Assembly (NCBI GenBank): GCA_002841885.1
Contig: PHBE01000002.1
Span: 62,001 to 126,000 of the forward strand
DNA length: 64,000 bases
Reading direction: 5' to 3'
Source: Deltaproteobacteria bacterium HGW-Deltaproteobacteria-18
GTDB lineage: Bacteria > Desulfobacterota > Desulfovibrionia > Desulfovibrionales > Desulfomicrobiaceae
Shown: positions 45,035 through 56,635 of the stretch, piece by piece
Layout: each line of letters starts with the position of its first letter
How positions within the stretch are numbered: position 1 is the stretch's first letter
Position numbers and translations under genes: made by a program
The notes under the pieces: model-generated
The model's database searches: none
Told to the model about the DNA's origin: nothing
Seen by the model: only the letters and a program-made list of their open reading frames with translations

Positions 45035-45718
45035 TCAGACCCGGACCAGGGCGTACCCGACGCCGTGCATGGTCTCGATCAGGGCCGGGCAGCCCGCATC
45101 GGCGAATTTCTGGCGGATGTGCCGGATATGGCTGTCGATGGTGCGGTCGCTGACTACGGCGTCATGCCCGTAGGCTGCGTCCATGATCGTGTCGCGGCTG
45201 AAGACGCGACCGGGCTGGCGGATCAGCATTTCGAGAATGGCGAATTCCGTAGCCGTCAGCCTGACCGGCCGCGTATCCCAAGTGACCGCGTGGCGTGCGG
45301 GGCAGACTTCAAGCGGCCCGTGCCGCAGCACGGCCGGCTCGGGCGCGGCCCTCACCCCGGCCCTTTTCAGGATGACGCCGACCCGGGCGACGAGTTCGCG
45401 CGGGCTGAAGGGTTTGGTTACGTAGTCGTCACCGCCGATCTCGAGGCCCAGCACGCGGTCGATCTCGTCGTCGCGGGAGGAAAGGAAGAGAATGGGCACA
45501 TCGGAAGTCCTGCGGATGACGCGGCAGACCTCAAGTCCGTCCATTTCCGGCATGTTGATGTCCAGCACCATCAAGTCCGGCATCTGGGAGGTGAAGGCTT
45601 CCAGAGCCTGGCGCCCATCCCGGGCCAGTGTGACCCGCATGCCGGCCTTGCCCAGGGCAAAGCTGATGATTTCGAGAATGTGCTGATCGTCGTCGGCAAC
45701 GAGAATGTGTTTTGTCAT
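45035..45718 (-). CDS. creB: OmpR/PhoB-family response regulator, CreB-like
   Basis: A 227-residue regulator. The receiver has VADDDQ, phospho-acceptor Asp in LMVLDINMPEMDGLE, SSRDDE and KPF lysine positions. The winged-helix Trans_Reg_C domain has RLTATEFAILEMLIRQPGRVFSRD and DRTIDSHIRHIRQKF. The ATG at 45718 is preferred because GAGGAGC immediately precedes it; an ATG at 45733 would add five residues. It is encoded between creD and creC. A phased TGCAC array upstream of creD is a candidate target. Confidence 0.88.
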   Translation of the reverse strand: MTKHILVADDDQHILEIISFALGKAGMRVTLARDGRQALEAFTSQMPDLMVLDINMPEMDGLEVCRVIRRTSDVPILFLSSRDDEIDRVLGLEIGGDDYVTKPFSPRELVARVGVILKRAGVRAAPEPAVLRHGPLEVCPARHAVTWDTRPVRLTATEFAILEMLIRQPGRVFSRDTIMDAAYGHDAVVSDRTIDSHIRHIRQKFADAGCPALIETMHGVGYALVRV

Positions 45719-45808
45719 GCGCTCCTCGGTCATGCGGGGTATCCTGTCGCTAGCCTGTTTCGGGCCGGAAGGGAATCGGTGCCGGTGAAGGGCCCGGCAC
45801 CGTCCGTA

Positions 45809-47188
45809 TCACTCCTTCGCATCGTCGAAGCTGAAGTTTTTCGGCGCTTCGGCCTTGGCCGTGAGGATGTACCAGTCGAAACGGCGGGTTCCGAGCATGA
45901 TCGCACTCAGCACCACGAAGAGCAGGAGACTCCCCATGACGAGGGCGTGATCTTCGGCCTGGAGAATGATGTAAAGCAGTGCGTAAAGGACACTCAGCCC
46001 CGAACCCAGCACCAGCCCGTGCCGTCTGCTGCGCAGGATGGCTCCGAAGTAGACAGTCAGCAGGCCGGTGCAGGCCAGGGCCGCACACACGTAAGCCCAC
46101 AGGAAGCTGATGTGTTCGGACAGGGCGATGAGCAGCAGATAGAAGATGAGCAGAGCCACGCCGACAAAGGTGTACTGCACCGGATGCAACGGCAGTTTCT
46201 TCAGAAGTTCGAAGAGTGTCATGCAACTGAAGGTCAACAGCAGAAAAAGCAGGGCATATTTGATGCTGCGCTCGGACTGCTGATACACATCCACGGGCTG
46301 CACGAAATTAACGCCCACCGTACGCTGCATGAGGTTTCTGCCGTCGCCGTTGTGCAGGCCGGCAAGCGCTTCTGCCGTGTTTCCGGAAAAAGCCGAAGAC
46401 CGCCAACGCGACGAAAAGCCCGTGTCCCCTATGTCGCGGGTCTCGGGAAGCATGTCCCCGAAAAATCCCGGATGAGCCCAGTCGGCGGACAGGCGGATGT
46501 CCATGTTTTCGGCCAGCAGCGCGAACTGCATGGATTTCATGCCGCTCAGATCCATGTCAAAGGCAAAGGGGATGGTCTCGCCGCGCTGAGTATCGAGCAC
46601 GGGAACCTTGACGTGCATCCCGTTGGGGAAGTTGGGCGTGTCGCTCCCGGGCTTGAATTCAAGTTCCTGGCCCAGCCACTGCAGCGGCCCGCTCCGGACA
46701 ATGCCGCGCTGATCCGAAACGAGCACACTGACCTGCGGAGTTCCCCATTCAATGCGCTTTTCAGGATTCTCGGAGACGATTTCGAGCAGAGGTTGCGTGT
46801 CGAATTCTCCCTTGAACCGCGCTGCGCCCGAATAGACCGGCACCTCGTAAATACCTCTGTAACGCACGGCCGTCTCCAGTTCTGAAGCCGCCTCCAGGGT
46901 CTTGGGCAACAGATAGGCCGTGCTGTGGCTGCTCTGCTGGCGGGTGACCACGCGCTTGCTTCCATCACTTATGACTTCACTGACCATCCAGCTCATCTGA
47001 TACGGCACGGCCAGGATCGGCCCACCCAGAGTTTGCGCCCCCGGCCAACTGCGTTCGATGCTGGAGTAAGCCGCCCTTCTCCAGACATTCCGCTCGGATA
47101 TGAGCGATTCAAGCATCGTCTGAGGGATCATGAGCAGGATGATGAGCAGGACAATAAATCCGATTTTGTACAAAAAATGATTCTGCAT
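45809..47188 (-). CDS. creD: Cell envelope integrity protein CreD
   Basis: A 459-residue inner-membrane protein. An N-terminal helix (KIGFIVLLIILLMIPQTML) is followed by a large periplasmic domain (about 30-310, including SGMKSMQFALLAENMDI) and then five or six C-terminal helices (about 315-450), the CreD topology. It is normally the most strongly induced gene of the CreBC regulon; here it is the first gene of the operon. The ATG at 47188 has AAGGAG upstream. Confidence 0.92.
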   Translation of the reverse strand: MQNHFLYKIGFIVLLIILLMIPQTMLESLISERNVWRRAAYSSIERSWPGAQTLGGPILAVPYQMSWMVSEVISDGSKRVVTRQQSSHSTAYLLPKTLEAASELETAVRYRGIYEVPVYSGAARFKGEFDTQPLLEIVSENPEKRIEWGTPQVSVLVSDQRGIVRSGPLQWLGQELEFKPGSDTPNFPNGMHVKVPVLDTQRGETIPFAFDMDLSGMKSMQFALLAENMDIRLSADWAHPGFFGDMLPETRDIGDTGFSSRWRSSAFSGNTAEALAGLHNGDGRNLMQRTVGVNFVQPVDVYQQSERSIKYALLFLLLTFSCMTLFELLKKLPLHPVQYTFVGVALLIFYLLLIALSEHISFLWAYVCAALACTGLLTVYFGAILRSRRHGLVLGSGLSVLYALLYIILQAEDHALVMGSLLLFVVLSAIMLGTRRFDWYILTAKAEAPKNFSFDDAKE

Positions 47189-47241
47189 GGAGTTCTCCTT
47201 CCGTTGTGGTTCTGGTTTCAAGGAAGGACTACGCGCCCCAC

Positions 47242-47300
47242 GTGCAGATGGCAGCAGCGGCTTGTGGAATGTCCGTGCAAAATTGTGCAGATTCTGTGCA
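47242..47300 (-). promoter_or_regulatory. Phased TGCAC direct repeats upstream of creD
   Basis: On the minus strand three direct repeats read TGCAC-N6-TGCAC-N5-TGCAC (GTGCA on the plus strand at 47296, 47285 and 47275), with a fourth at 47242, 33 bases further on. The 10-11-base phasing is what OmpR-family regulators recognise, and it is the same geometry as the E. coli cre-tag TTCAC-N6-TTCAC. It is the likely binding site of the adjacent CreB-like regulator. Confidence 0.6.
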
Positions 47301-50077
<2,777 letters not shown>

Positions 50078-50126
50078 TTCTAGACGGCGCGGCCCGGAAT
50101 CCCTCCGGAAACCTGAAAAAACAAAC

Positions 50127-50178
50127 AAAGGCCCGGTTCAGCGGAAGGCATCACGCCTTCCCCTGAACCGGGCCTTTT
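50127..50178 (+). terminator. Strong intrinsic terminator of katG
   Basis: A 15-bp stem AAAGGCCCGGTTCAG/CTGAACCGGGCCTTT is topped by an inner GGAAGG/CCTTCC stem and ends in TTTT. A-rich sequence lies on the left, so it could act in both directions for the convergent 5'-nucleotidase operon. Confidence 0.93.
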
Positions 50179-50251
50179 AATCGCCACACGTAGAGGCCGC
50201 GGTCCCAAAAAATCAGAAAAATGATTCAGGAAGCCGGTGCAGACTCCGGAC

Positions 50252-51826
50252 TCATTCCCGGCGCACGTCCCCGACGTGGGCATAATCGGCCGGATCGAGC
50301 GGGGAATGGCGGGCGATGTATTCGCGCAGCACGTCCGCGTCCACGAATCCCGTATCCACAAAGCCCTGCCACCCTTTTACCACCGGATACCCGTCACCGC
50401 CCCCGGCCAGATAGCTCTCCATGGCCACGGTGTACACCCGCCCGGCATCCAGGGGCTCGCCGGCCACGAACACGTCTTTGGCGGACCCAGCCCGCAGCAC
50501 GAACCGAACTCCGCCGAACTGCGCAAAGGCGCCGGATCCCGGAGCGAAGGCCGCCACCTGCCCGAGGTACCCGGCCAGTTCCTCACCGGTCATGTCCACG
50601 GTACAGATGGTGTTGCCGAAGGGCTTCACGGTCAGCACGTCCCTGTAGGTGATGGGCCCGGACGGCAGCCCGGCGCGGATGCCGCCCGAATTCATGACCG
50701 CCGCATCCGCCCCGGTCTTCTCCATGAGCGCAAGACAGGCCAGGCTGCCAAGCTCGGTCTGGGAGGAGCGAGTCACGGCGCGGTCGGCAGTGAAATTTCC
50801 GTTGGCCTGACCGATCACGGTCTGCAAGGCCTTGCCCCCCTGCTCCTGAAACGGCGCGAGCGGGTCCAGCATGGCGGGATCCTCGACCACGGGCGTTGCA
50901 GGCGGCACGATCTCCCCGTTGACTTTTGAGACCAGATTCACGGGCAACAGGGCCCCGCCGGTCAGATACACCTGATCCATGGTCCAGTTCAGGTCGACCC
51001 GGCCCAGATATTTGCCGTATTCCCCGGCCTGGACAATGACGGTCCCGCCCTCCAGCACCGGGGCGTCCAACTGCGTATGCGAGTGTCCGTCCACGATGAG
51101 ATCGATGCCGGGCACGGCCCGGGCCAGGGCCCTGGAACCGGTAAGCGGATCGCCGGGCAGCCCGGTCCGGGTAAAGCCGAGATGGGACAGGGCGATGACC
51201 ACGTCGGCCTGCCTGCGCAGCCGTGGCACCAGTTCGCGCGCCTCGTCCACGGCCGAACGGAAAACGATCCCCCTGACATGCTCCGGATTGCCGACAATGG
51301 CCGTGCTCTCGGTGGTCAGTCCAAACACGGCCACGGTCAGTCCGCGCAGCCGGAACAGGTGCCAGGGCGCAAAAAGGCGCTGTCCCGAGGAATCGTAGAT
51401 GTTGGCCGCGAGCAGCGGGAACTCCATCCACCTTTCCTGCTTGCGCAGCACGGTCAGGGGATTATCGAACTCGTGATTGCCCACCGCCATGGCGTCGTAG
51501 CCCATGGCGTTCATGCCCCGGATGTCCGGTTCGGCATCCAGCATGTCGGATTCGGGCACGCCGGTGTTGATGTCCCCGGCATCGAGCAGGAGCACGTGCC
51601 CGCCCCTGGCCTGCACCTCGGCCCGCACGGCATCGGCCAGGGTCTTGCGGGCGGCCAGTCCGTACTCGCCCTTGCCGTTTTTCCAGAAGCGCCCGTGATG
51701 ATCGTTGGTGTGCAGGATGGTCAGGGACTGGGGGCCTGTGTGCCCGACAGGGTGCAAGGTGGCGCATCCGCATGCCAGCAGGATGACCAGGACCAGGACA
51801 AGCCGCAACAGCTTTTGTAATCGCAT
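50252..51826 (-). CDS. 5'-nucleotidase / metallophosphoesterase lipoprotein (UshA family)
   Basis: A 524-residue envelope enzyme. A lipoprotein signal ends in LLACGC, with Cys near residue 20. The calcineurin-like metallophosphoesterase domain has ILHTNDHHGRF, LLDAGDINTG, AVGNHEFD and VDGHSHTQL for the dimetal site. The C-terminal UshA nucleotide-specificity domain (from about 320) contains MNSGGIRAGLPSG and ESYLAGGGDGYPV. The ATG at 51826 follows AGGAGG; an upstream in-frame extension overlaps the nupC gene and is not real. It should release nucleosides from external nucleotides for uptake by the NupC protein encoded just upstream. Confidence 0.93.
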   Translation of the reverse strand: MRLQKLLRLVLVLVILLACGCATLHPVGHTGPQSLTILHTNDHHGRFWKNGKGEYGLAARKTLADAVRAEVQARGGHVLLLDAGDINTGVPESDMLDAEPDIRGMNAMGYDAMAVGNHEFDNPLTVLRKQERWMEFPLLAANIYDSSGQRLFAPWHLFRLRGLTVAVFGLTTESTAIVGNPEHVRGIVFRSAVDEARELVPRLRRQADVVIALSHLGFTRTGLPGDPLTGSRALARAVPGIDLIVDGHSHTQLDAPVLEGGTVIVQAGEYGKYLGRVDLNWTMDQVYLTGGALLPVNLVSKVNGEIVPPATPVVEDPAMLDPLAPFQEQGGKALQTVIGQANGNFTADRAVTRSSQTELGSLACLALMEKTGADAAVMNSGGIRAGLPSGPITYRDVLTVKPFGNTICTVDMTGEELAGYLGQVAAFAPGSGAFAQFGGVRFVLRAGSAKDVFVAGEPLDAGRVYTVAMESYLAGGGDGYPVVKGWQGFVDTGFVDADVLREYIARHSPLDPADYAHVGDVRRE

Positions 51827-51840
51827 TTTATTCCTCCTTT

Positions 51841-53091
51841 TCAGTCCAGCACGCCGACCATGGCGCCGGTCATCATCGTGGCCAGGACTCCGGCCATGAC
51901 GGACCGGGGGCCAAGTTCGACGATCTCGGCGGCGCGCTCCGGGGCCACGCGGCTCAGTCCGCCGATGAGAATTCCCAGGCTGCCGACATTGGCGAACCCG
52001 CACATGGAATAGGTCATGATCAGGATGCTGCGCTCGGACAGGGTTCCGGCCGGGAGCGCCGCCAGATCAAGATAGGCCAGAAGCTCGTTGAGCACGATCT
52101 TGGTCCCCATGAGCCTCCCGGCCGCGTGCGCTTCGCCCCAGGGAATTCCGGTCAGCCAGACCAGCGGACTCATGAGATGGCCGAGGATGCGCTGCAGGGT
52201 AAGGGCCTCGCCTCCGACCGTGGGCAGGAGCCCGAGAATCTGGTTGAACATGCTGACCAGGGCCAGCAGCACCACCAGAAGCGCCGCCACGCTGATGAAG
52301 ACTTTCACGCCAAGTGTCGTTCCCTGCACCACCGCGTCCATGGAACCGCGACTCTCCGAGGGCGGTGAAACCGTTCCCAGGGTGGGCTGGCCGGACTCGG
52401 GAATCATGACGCCCGCGATGAGGATGGACGCGGGCACGCTGATCAGGGATGCGGTCAGGATGTGCCCCAGGGCGCCCGGCAGGACCGGGCCGATGATCCC
52501 GGCATAAAGGACGAGCACGGTCCCGGCGATGGTCGCCATTCCGCAGGTCATCAGGGTGAAGAGTTCGCTGCGGGTCATGGAGGCGACATAGGGCCGCACG
52601 AACAGCGGGGACTCGACCATGCCCGCAAAAATATTGGCCGCGCACCCGATGCCCAGCGCCCCGCCGATGCCCATGCTCCGCTGCAGGACAAAGGACACGC
52701 CCCGGACCAGCACGGGGATGATCTTCCAGTGATAGAGCAGCGCCGACAGCGCCGCCGTGACCACAATGACGGGCAGTCCGCGAAAGGCGAAGACATAGGC
52801 CGCACCGGGATACGGCTCCTCGAAAGGCAGCGCCCCGCCCCCGAGATAACCGAACACGAAGCCCGTCCCGGCCCGGGTCCCCTCTTCCAGAGCCTGCGCG
52901 GCCCGATTCAGGGCCAGAAAAACATCCTGAAACATGGGCAGTTTCAGCAGCACCACCGCCAGCGCAAACTGCAGTGCAAGGCCGATGACGACAAGCCGCA
53001 AGCGCACGCCCCGGCGGTTCTCCGACAAAAGCCAGGCGATGAGCACAAAGGCCATCAGCCCAAACGCGCTCTGCAAGACGGGAAAAGACAT
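51841..53091 (-). CDS. nupC: Concentrative nucleoside transporter, NupC/CNT family
   Basis: A 416-residue membrane protein with about 10 helices. Conserved CNT motifs are SPLFVRPYVASMTRSELFTLMTCGMATIAGTVLVLYA and the C-terminal FVLNELLAYLDL-like segment and YSMCGFANVGSLGILIGGL. It takes up nucleosides with H+ or Na+. ATG at 53091 has AGGAG upstream. The 14-base gap to the 5'-nucleotidase gene makes this a two-gene salvage operon. Confidence 0.93.
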   Translation of the reverse strand: MSFPVLQSAFGLMAFVLIAWLLSENRRGVRLRLVVIGLALQFALAVVLLKLPMFQDVFLALNRAAQALEEGTRAGTGFVFGYLGGGALPFEEPYPGAAYVFAFRGLPVIVVTAALSALLYHWKIIPVLVRGVSFVLQRSMGIGGALGIGCAANIFAGMVESPLFVRPYVASMTRSELFTLMTCGMATIAGTVLVLYAGIIGPVLPGALGHILTASLISVPASILIAGVMIPESGQPTLGTVSPPSESRGSMDAVVQGTTLGVKVFISVAALLVVLLALVSMFNQILGLLPTVGGEALTLQRILGHLMSPLVWLTGIPWGEAHAAGRLMGTKIVLNELLAYLDLAALPAGTLSERSILIMTYSMCGFANVGSLGILIGGLSRVAPERAAEIVELGPRSVMAGVLATMMTGAMVGVLD

Positions 53092-53516
53092 GAGCGTCAC
53101 TCCTTTGAAAGATGAAAACCCCGGCAAATTCACATTGCCAACCCCTCGTTTTCCTTACACGCGCAAAGGCCGGACTGGAAGCGTTTTGGATGTCGTCACT
53201 TTCGAAAGGCGCAAACCGAAAGCTTGATTCCCTTCTTTTGGACCATTGCACCATGACTTGAGGTGACTTTTACCGCCGACAACGCTAGAAGGGCTCATGC
53301 ACCCGGAACACTGGACAATTTCATCCCGCGACCCGCACCTTGGCAGGCCGCCCCACAAAGGCGATCTGCTGCGTCAGCGAAAAAACCCAGACCGCTTATG
53401 TATGCGCAATACACCGCGCGCCCTGGGTTTTTCCGCTTCCTTGCATCTCGCCATTTTTGAACGGCCTGCGAATCTTGGATCTTTCAACAACCAGTTAACG
53501 CCCAAATCACCTGCCC
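53092..53516. other. 425-base divergent intergenic region, no gene seen
   Basis: It lies between nupC (minus) and the methyltransferase (plus) and must hold both promoters. No riboswitch-like structure or convincing operator was recognised. Confidence 0.4.
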
Positions 53517-54092
53517 ATGCCTGATTTTTACGAAATCAACGCCCGGGCCTATTTCGAACGCACCAACCGCGTCGATCCGGCTCCCATCCTCGCCCCCCTG
53601 CTGCACCACCTGCGCGCGGGCAGCACTATCCTCGACATCGGCTGCGGATCGGGACGGGATCTCAAGTGGCTCAAGGGCAAGGGCTTCAAGCCGTCGGGAC
53701 TGGAACGCTCCCCGTCCCTGGCAATCATGGCCAGCGAGCATTCGGATTGTCCGGTCTCCATCGCGGACCTGTTCGAATATCAGCCCCCCATCCATTACGA
53801 CTGCATCCTTCTCATCGGCACGCTGGTCCACATCTCCAAACCCGAGTTCCCGCAGGCGCTGCGCAGCGTCATGCGCATGCTCAAGGCCGGAGGGATCATG
53901 TATCTGAGCATGAAGGCCTGGGGCGGAAGCGAAAAGAGCGAGGATGGACGGGTTTTTCAGCTCTGGTCGGATTCGGAACTGCGGCGGGAATTCGGGAAGC
54001 AGGACCTGACCATCCTCGAACATTCGCGCAGCCGCTCCCTGCTGGGCAACCGGGACGTCTGGCTCGGGTATATCCTGAAATCCGGCCAGTGA
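53517..54092 (+). CDS. SAM-dependent methyltransferase
   Basis: A 191-residue class I methyltransferase. Motif I is ILDIGCGSGRDLKWL, the post-I acidic region is in GLERS, motif II is YDCILLIGTLVHI, and motif III is MLKAGGIMYLSMK. The substrate is unknown. A tellurite/cobalamin-type small-molecule methyltransferase is possible. The ribosome site is weak, but the start fits the family. Confidence 0.87.
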   Translation: MPDFYEINARAYFERTNRVDPAPILAPLLHHLRAGSTILDIGCGSGRDLKWLKGKGFKPSGLERSPSLAIMASEHSDCPVSIADLFEYQPPIHYDCILLIGTLVHISKPEFPQALRSVMRMLKAGGIMYLSMKAWGGSEKSEDGRVFQLWSDSELRREFGKQDLTILEHSRSRSLLGNRDVWLGYILKSGQ

Positions 54093-54448
54093 AGTCCGGT
54101 CCGGGGCATCCCATGCCCGAAAGCCGTCTTCCGCAAAGAGAATGACCGCTCCTGGTGCAGGACCGAACCGTATTTTTCAGAAAATACTGCCCATCCTCAT
54201 TGATTTCCTGCACTTTTGCCTTCATCCTCGCCCGCGAACCGCAACCGGGAAATGGCTGCCCCATGCTCCCGACCTGACGGGACGATGGCAGACAAAACTC
54301 CGGCCTGCCTCATGAAATTCCGATAACAGATCCGTCGCCCTTGCCAGCCTTGGCCGCAAGCAGTCCGGTTGCACACGTGGCAGGTCAGGTGGCTGCAATG
54401 GTTTGTGGCCGTTCCACTTTTATCCGGCAGAAAATTCCCGAGGTCTTC
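54093..54448. other. 356-base intergenic region, no gene seen
   Basis: A GGGCAT/ATGCCC inverted repeat near 54100 lacks a T tract. The rest precedes rmuC and shows no clear features. Confidence 0.35.
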
Positions 54449-56053
54449 ATGCACGAAATACTCCTCTATGCCCCCATCGCGCTGCCCGTTCTCACCATCC
54501 TCCTGCTGCTTGCCATCATGCTGCGCACTTCAAGAAACTCCCTGCTCCTCAGCGCGCGCCTGGATGCAGTCGAGAAGTCCCTGGAAAGGACCGAGCGGAT
54601 CCTGCACGATGAGATCAGCCGGAACCGGGACGAAACCGGACGGCTGCTGCTGGAGCAACGCCGCGAAGTGGTCGCCGCGTTCAAGGAACTGGGCGGAGGA
54701 CTCATGCAGAGGGTCTTTGACGCCGGCTGCGCGCAATCAAGACAGCTGGACACGTTCGCACAAAATTTCGCGTCCTTCGCCGCGTCCAATCTGACCCAAC
54801 TCGACAGCCTCGGGAAGCAGTCCTCGGCCAACTCCAAGGCGTTGCGGGAGGAAATACTGGCCACCCTGAACGGCATTTCAGAGACTTCAGCAAGGACTGT
54901 CGGCGACCTGGGACAAACGCAGAAGAAGCAGCTCGACGCCATGGTCGCCGCCATCGCCAGCCTGTCCGAAACCAACGCTGCCAAGCTGGAGACGGTCCGC
55001 ACCACCGTGGAGACAAAGCTGCACATGCTGCAGACAGACAACGCCAGACAGCTCGAAACCATGCGCCAGACAGTGGACGAGAAGCTGCAAGGGACTTTGG
55101 AAAAAAGGCTTGGAGAATCCTTCAGGCAGGTCAGCGAACGCCTCGAACAGGTCCACAAGGGGCTCGGGGAAATGCAGTCCCTGGCCACGGGTGTGGGCGA
55201 TCTCAAAAAAGTCCTGACCAACGTGAAAACGCGCGGGACCTGGGGCGAGGTGCAGCTCGGCGCCTTGCTGGAGCAGGTGCTCAGCGCCGAACAGTATGCC
55301 AAAAACGTCGCCACCAAAGGGGGGGCGGAGCGGGTGGAATTCGCGATCAGGCTGCCGGGTCAGGACAATGAAGCGCCCGTGCTGCTGCCCATCGACGCAA
55401 AATTTCCCATCGAGGACTACCAGCGCCTGCTCGAAGCCCAGGACCGCGGCGACGTCGAGGCCATGGAACTTGCAGGAAAACAGCTGGAGACGCGGGTCAA
55501 ATCGTGTGCCAGGGAAATCCGCGACAAATACGTAAGCCCTCCAAGCACGACCGATTTCGGAATCCTCTTCCTGCCCATCGAGGGCCTTTTTGCCGAAGTC
55601 ATCCGGCGGCCCGGGCTGAGTGAATGCATCCAGCGCGATTTCAGGATCGTCATTGCCGGGCCCACAACCCTGTGGTCTATCCTGAACAGTCTGCAAATGG
55701 GCTTTCGCACCCTGGCCATCCAGAAACGCTCCAGTGAAGTCTGGAACCTGCTGGGAGCCGTCAAGACCGAATGGAGCAAGTACGGCGAGATTCTGGATAC
55801 GGTGCAGAAAAAAATCCATCAGGCCTCGGAGACCATCGAAAAGGCCAAAGTCAGGACGCGGGTCATCGGGCGCAAGCTGCAGAGCGTACAGGAGATGCCC
55901 CTTGCGGACTCTTCGGTCCTGCTTTCATTGCCGCTTGAGGAGGAGGAAGAGGGGGAGGAAGCGCTCCGGAGCCGCGGAGTGAACACGGCCCAGAGCGATG
56001 AGCAGGAACGGGTCCTGTCCGCCGGATTGCGCTCAAGCGCTTCCAGGCAGTAG
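54449..56053 (+). CDS. rmuC: RmuC family DNA recombination protein
   Basis: A 534-residue protein. One N-terminal transmembrane helix (about 5-25) is followed by a long coiled coil (about 30-240) and the RmuC nuclease-like domain (about 255-470), with NVKTRGTWGEVQLGALLEQVLS, LPIDAKFPIEDYQRLLEA, and PPSTTDFGILFLPIEGLFAE. An acidic EEEEEGEE segment lies near the C-terminus. It is proposed to limit inversions at repeats. ATG at 54449 follows GAGG and begins the membrane helix; the upstream in-frame extension is unlikely. Confidence 0.93.
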   Translation: MHEILLYAPIALPVLTILLLLAIMLRTSRNSLLLSARLDAVEKSLERTERILHDEISRNRDETGRLLLEQRREVVAAFKELGGGLMQRVFDAGCAQSRQLDTFAQNFASFAASNLTQLDSLGKQSSANSKALREEILATLNGISETSARTVGDLGQTQKKQLDAMVAAIASLSETNAAKLETVRTTVETKLHMLQTDNARQLETMRQTVDEKLQGTLEKRLGESFRQVSERLEQVHKGLGEMQSLATGVGDLKKVLTNVKTRGTWGEVQLGALLEQVLSAEQYAKNVATKGGAERVEFAIRLPGQDNEAPVLLPIDAKFPIEDYQRLLEAQDRGDVEAMELAGKQLETRVKSCAREIRDKYVSPPSTTDFGILFLPIEGLFAEVIRRPGLSECIQRDFRIVIAGPTTLWSILNSLQMGFRTLAIQKRSSEVWNLLGAVKTEWSKYGEILDTVQKKIHQASETIEKAKVRTRVIGRKLQSVQEMPLADSSVLLSLPLEEEEEGEEALRSRGVNTAQSDEQERVLSAGLRSSASRQ

Positions 56054-56178
56054 AAAACGCCTGACAGCACGGCGCTTGAAAATGAGCGACCTGCAAGGCC
56101 AGCCGGGATGAATTTGAACCATGCGGCGCATCAAATCGAAAAAAATGGCCGAGCGCATGATTACGGCAAGCAAAACTG

Positions 56179-56207
56179 TTGACATTCAGGTAGCTTGCCC
56201 CTAAACA
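56179..56207 (+). promoter_or_regulatory. Promoter of tRNA-Arg
   Basis: TTGACA (56179-56184), a 17-base spacer and TAAACA (56202-56207) place the transcription start about 8 bases before the tRNA. Confidence 0.75.
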
Positions 56208-56220
56208 CCGTCTTCTCGAC

Positions 56221-56297
56221 GCGCCCGTAGCTCAGTTGGATAGAGTGCCTGACTACGAATCAGTAGGTCGCATGTTCGAATCATGCCGGGCGCACCA
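56221..56297 (+). tRNA. tRNA-Arg (anticodon ACG)
   Basis: A 77-base cloverleaf with acceptor GCGCCCG/CGGGCGC, D arm GCTC/GAGT, anticodon loop CTACGAA (ACG, expected to be read as ICG after deamination), T arm GCATG-TTCGAAT-CATGC and an encoded CCA end. The first pair of the anticodon stem is a C-T mismatch. Confidence 0.96.
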
Positions 56298-56310
56298 CTT
56301 GAGAAACAAA

Positions 56311-56337
56311 GGAGCAAACACTGTTTGCTCCTTTTTT
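56311..56337 (+). terminator. Intrinsic terminator of tRNA-Arg
   Basis: A GGAGCAAAC/GTTTGCTCC 9-bp stem with an ACT loop is followed by TTTTTT. Confidence 0.9.
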
Positions 56338-56418
56338 CTTGCCCTCTTCAAATGCTCCGCCTGGACCCCTACGAAAGCCGCCGTTCAATCCGCCAGGCCC
56401 TTCGCGTTCCGTCCGCTC

Positions 56419-56577
56419 CTACCTCAATTCGTTTATGTCCAGATGCTTCCCGCACGCGGGACAGCGCATCGGCGAACCGAAACGCGCATTGACGCGGTAC
56501 ACGTGCAGAATCCCATTTTTCGTGATCACGTACGCCACCAGAACCGGATGTCCACATTCACAAAATCGCTGTTGCAT
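56419..56577 (-). CDS. Small zinc-ribbon protein under repressor control
   Basis: A 52-residue frame beginning MQQRFCECGHPVLVAYVITK and ending RCPACGKHLDINELR. CxCGH and CPAC pairs form a predicted zinc ribbon. The start is supported by GGGAGG upstream. A palindromic operator (56601-56616) like the one in front of the neighbouring repressor lies 23-39 bases before the start, inside a possible promoter (TTGCCG, 16-base spacer, TTAATT). It is the only other gene carrying this site, so it is the apparent target of the repressor. The function is unknown. Confidence 0.72.
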   Translation of the reverse strand: MQQRFCECGHPVLVAYVITKNGILHVYRVNARFGSPMRCPACGKHLDINELR

Positions 56578-56600
56578 GGAAGGCCTCCCATTTATTGAGA

Positions 56601-56616
56601 ATTAACTTTTGTTAAT
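56601..56616. promoter_or_regulatory. Repressor operator copy 1 (in front of the zinc-ribbon gene)
   Basis: ATTAACTTTTGTTAAT: a perfect ATTAAC/GTTAAT inverted repeat around four bases. Reverse-complemented, it matches copy 2 at 15 of 16 positions. Confidence 0.75.
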
Positions 56617-56635
56617 CAGCCCGGCAAAAAAATTT

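Noticed and set aside
53092-53516. Purine riboswitch before nupC
   Set aside because: The region lacks the conserved purine-aptamer three-way junction sequence.
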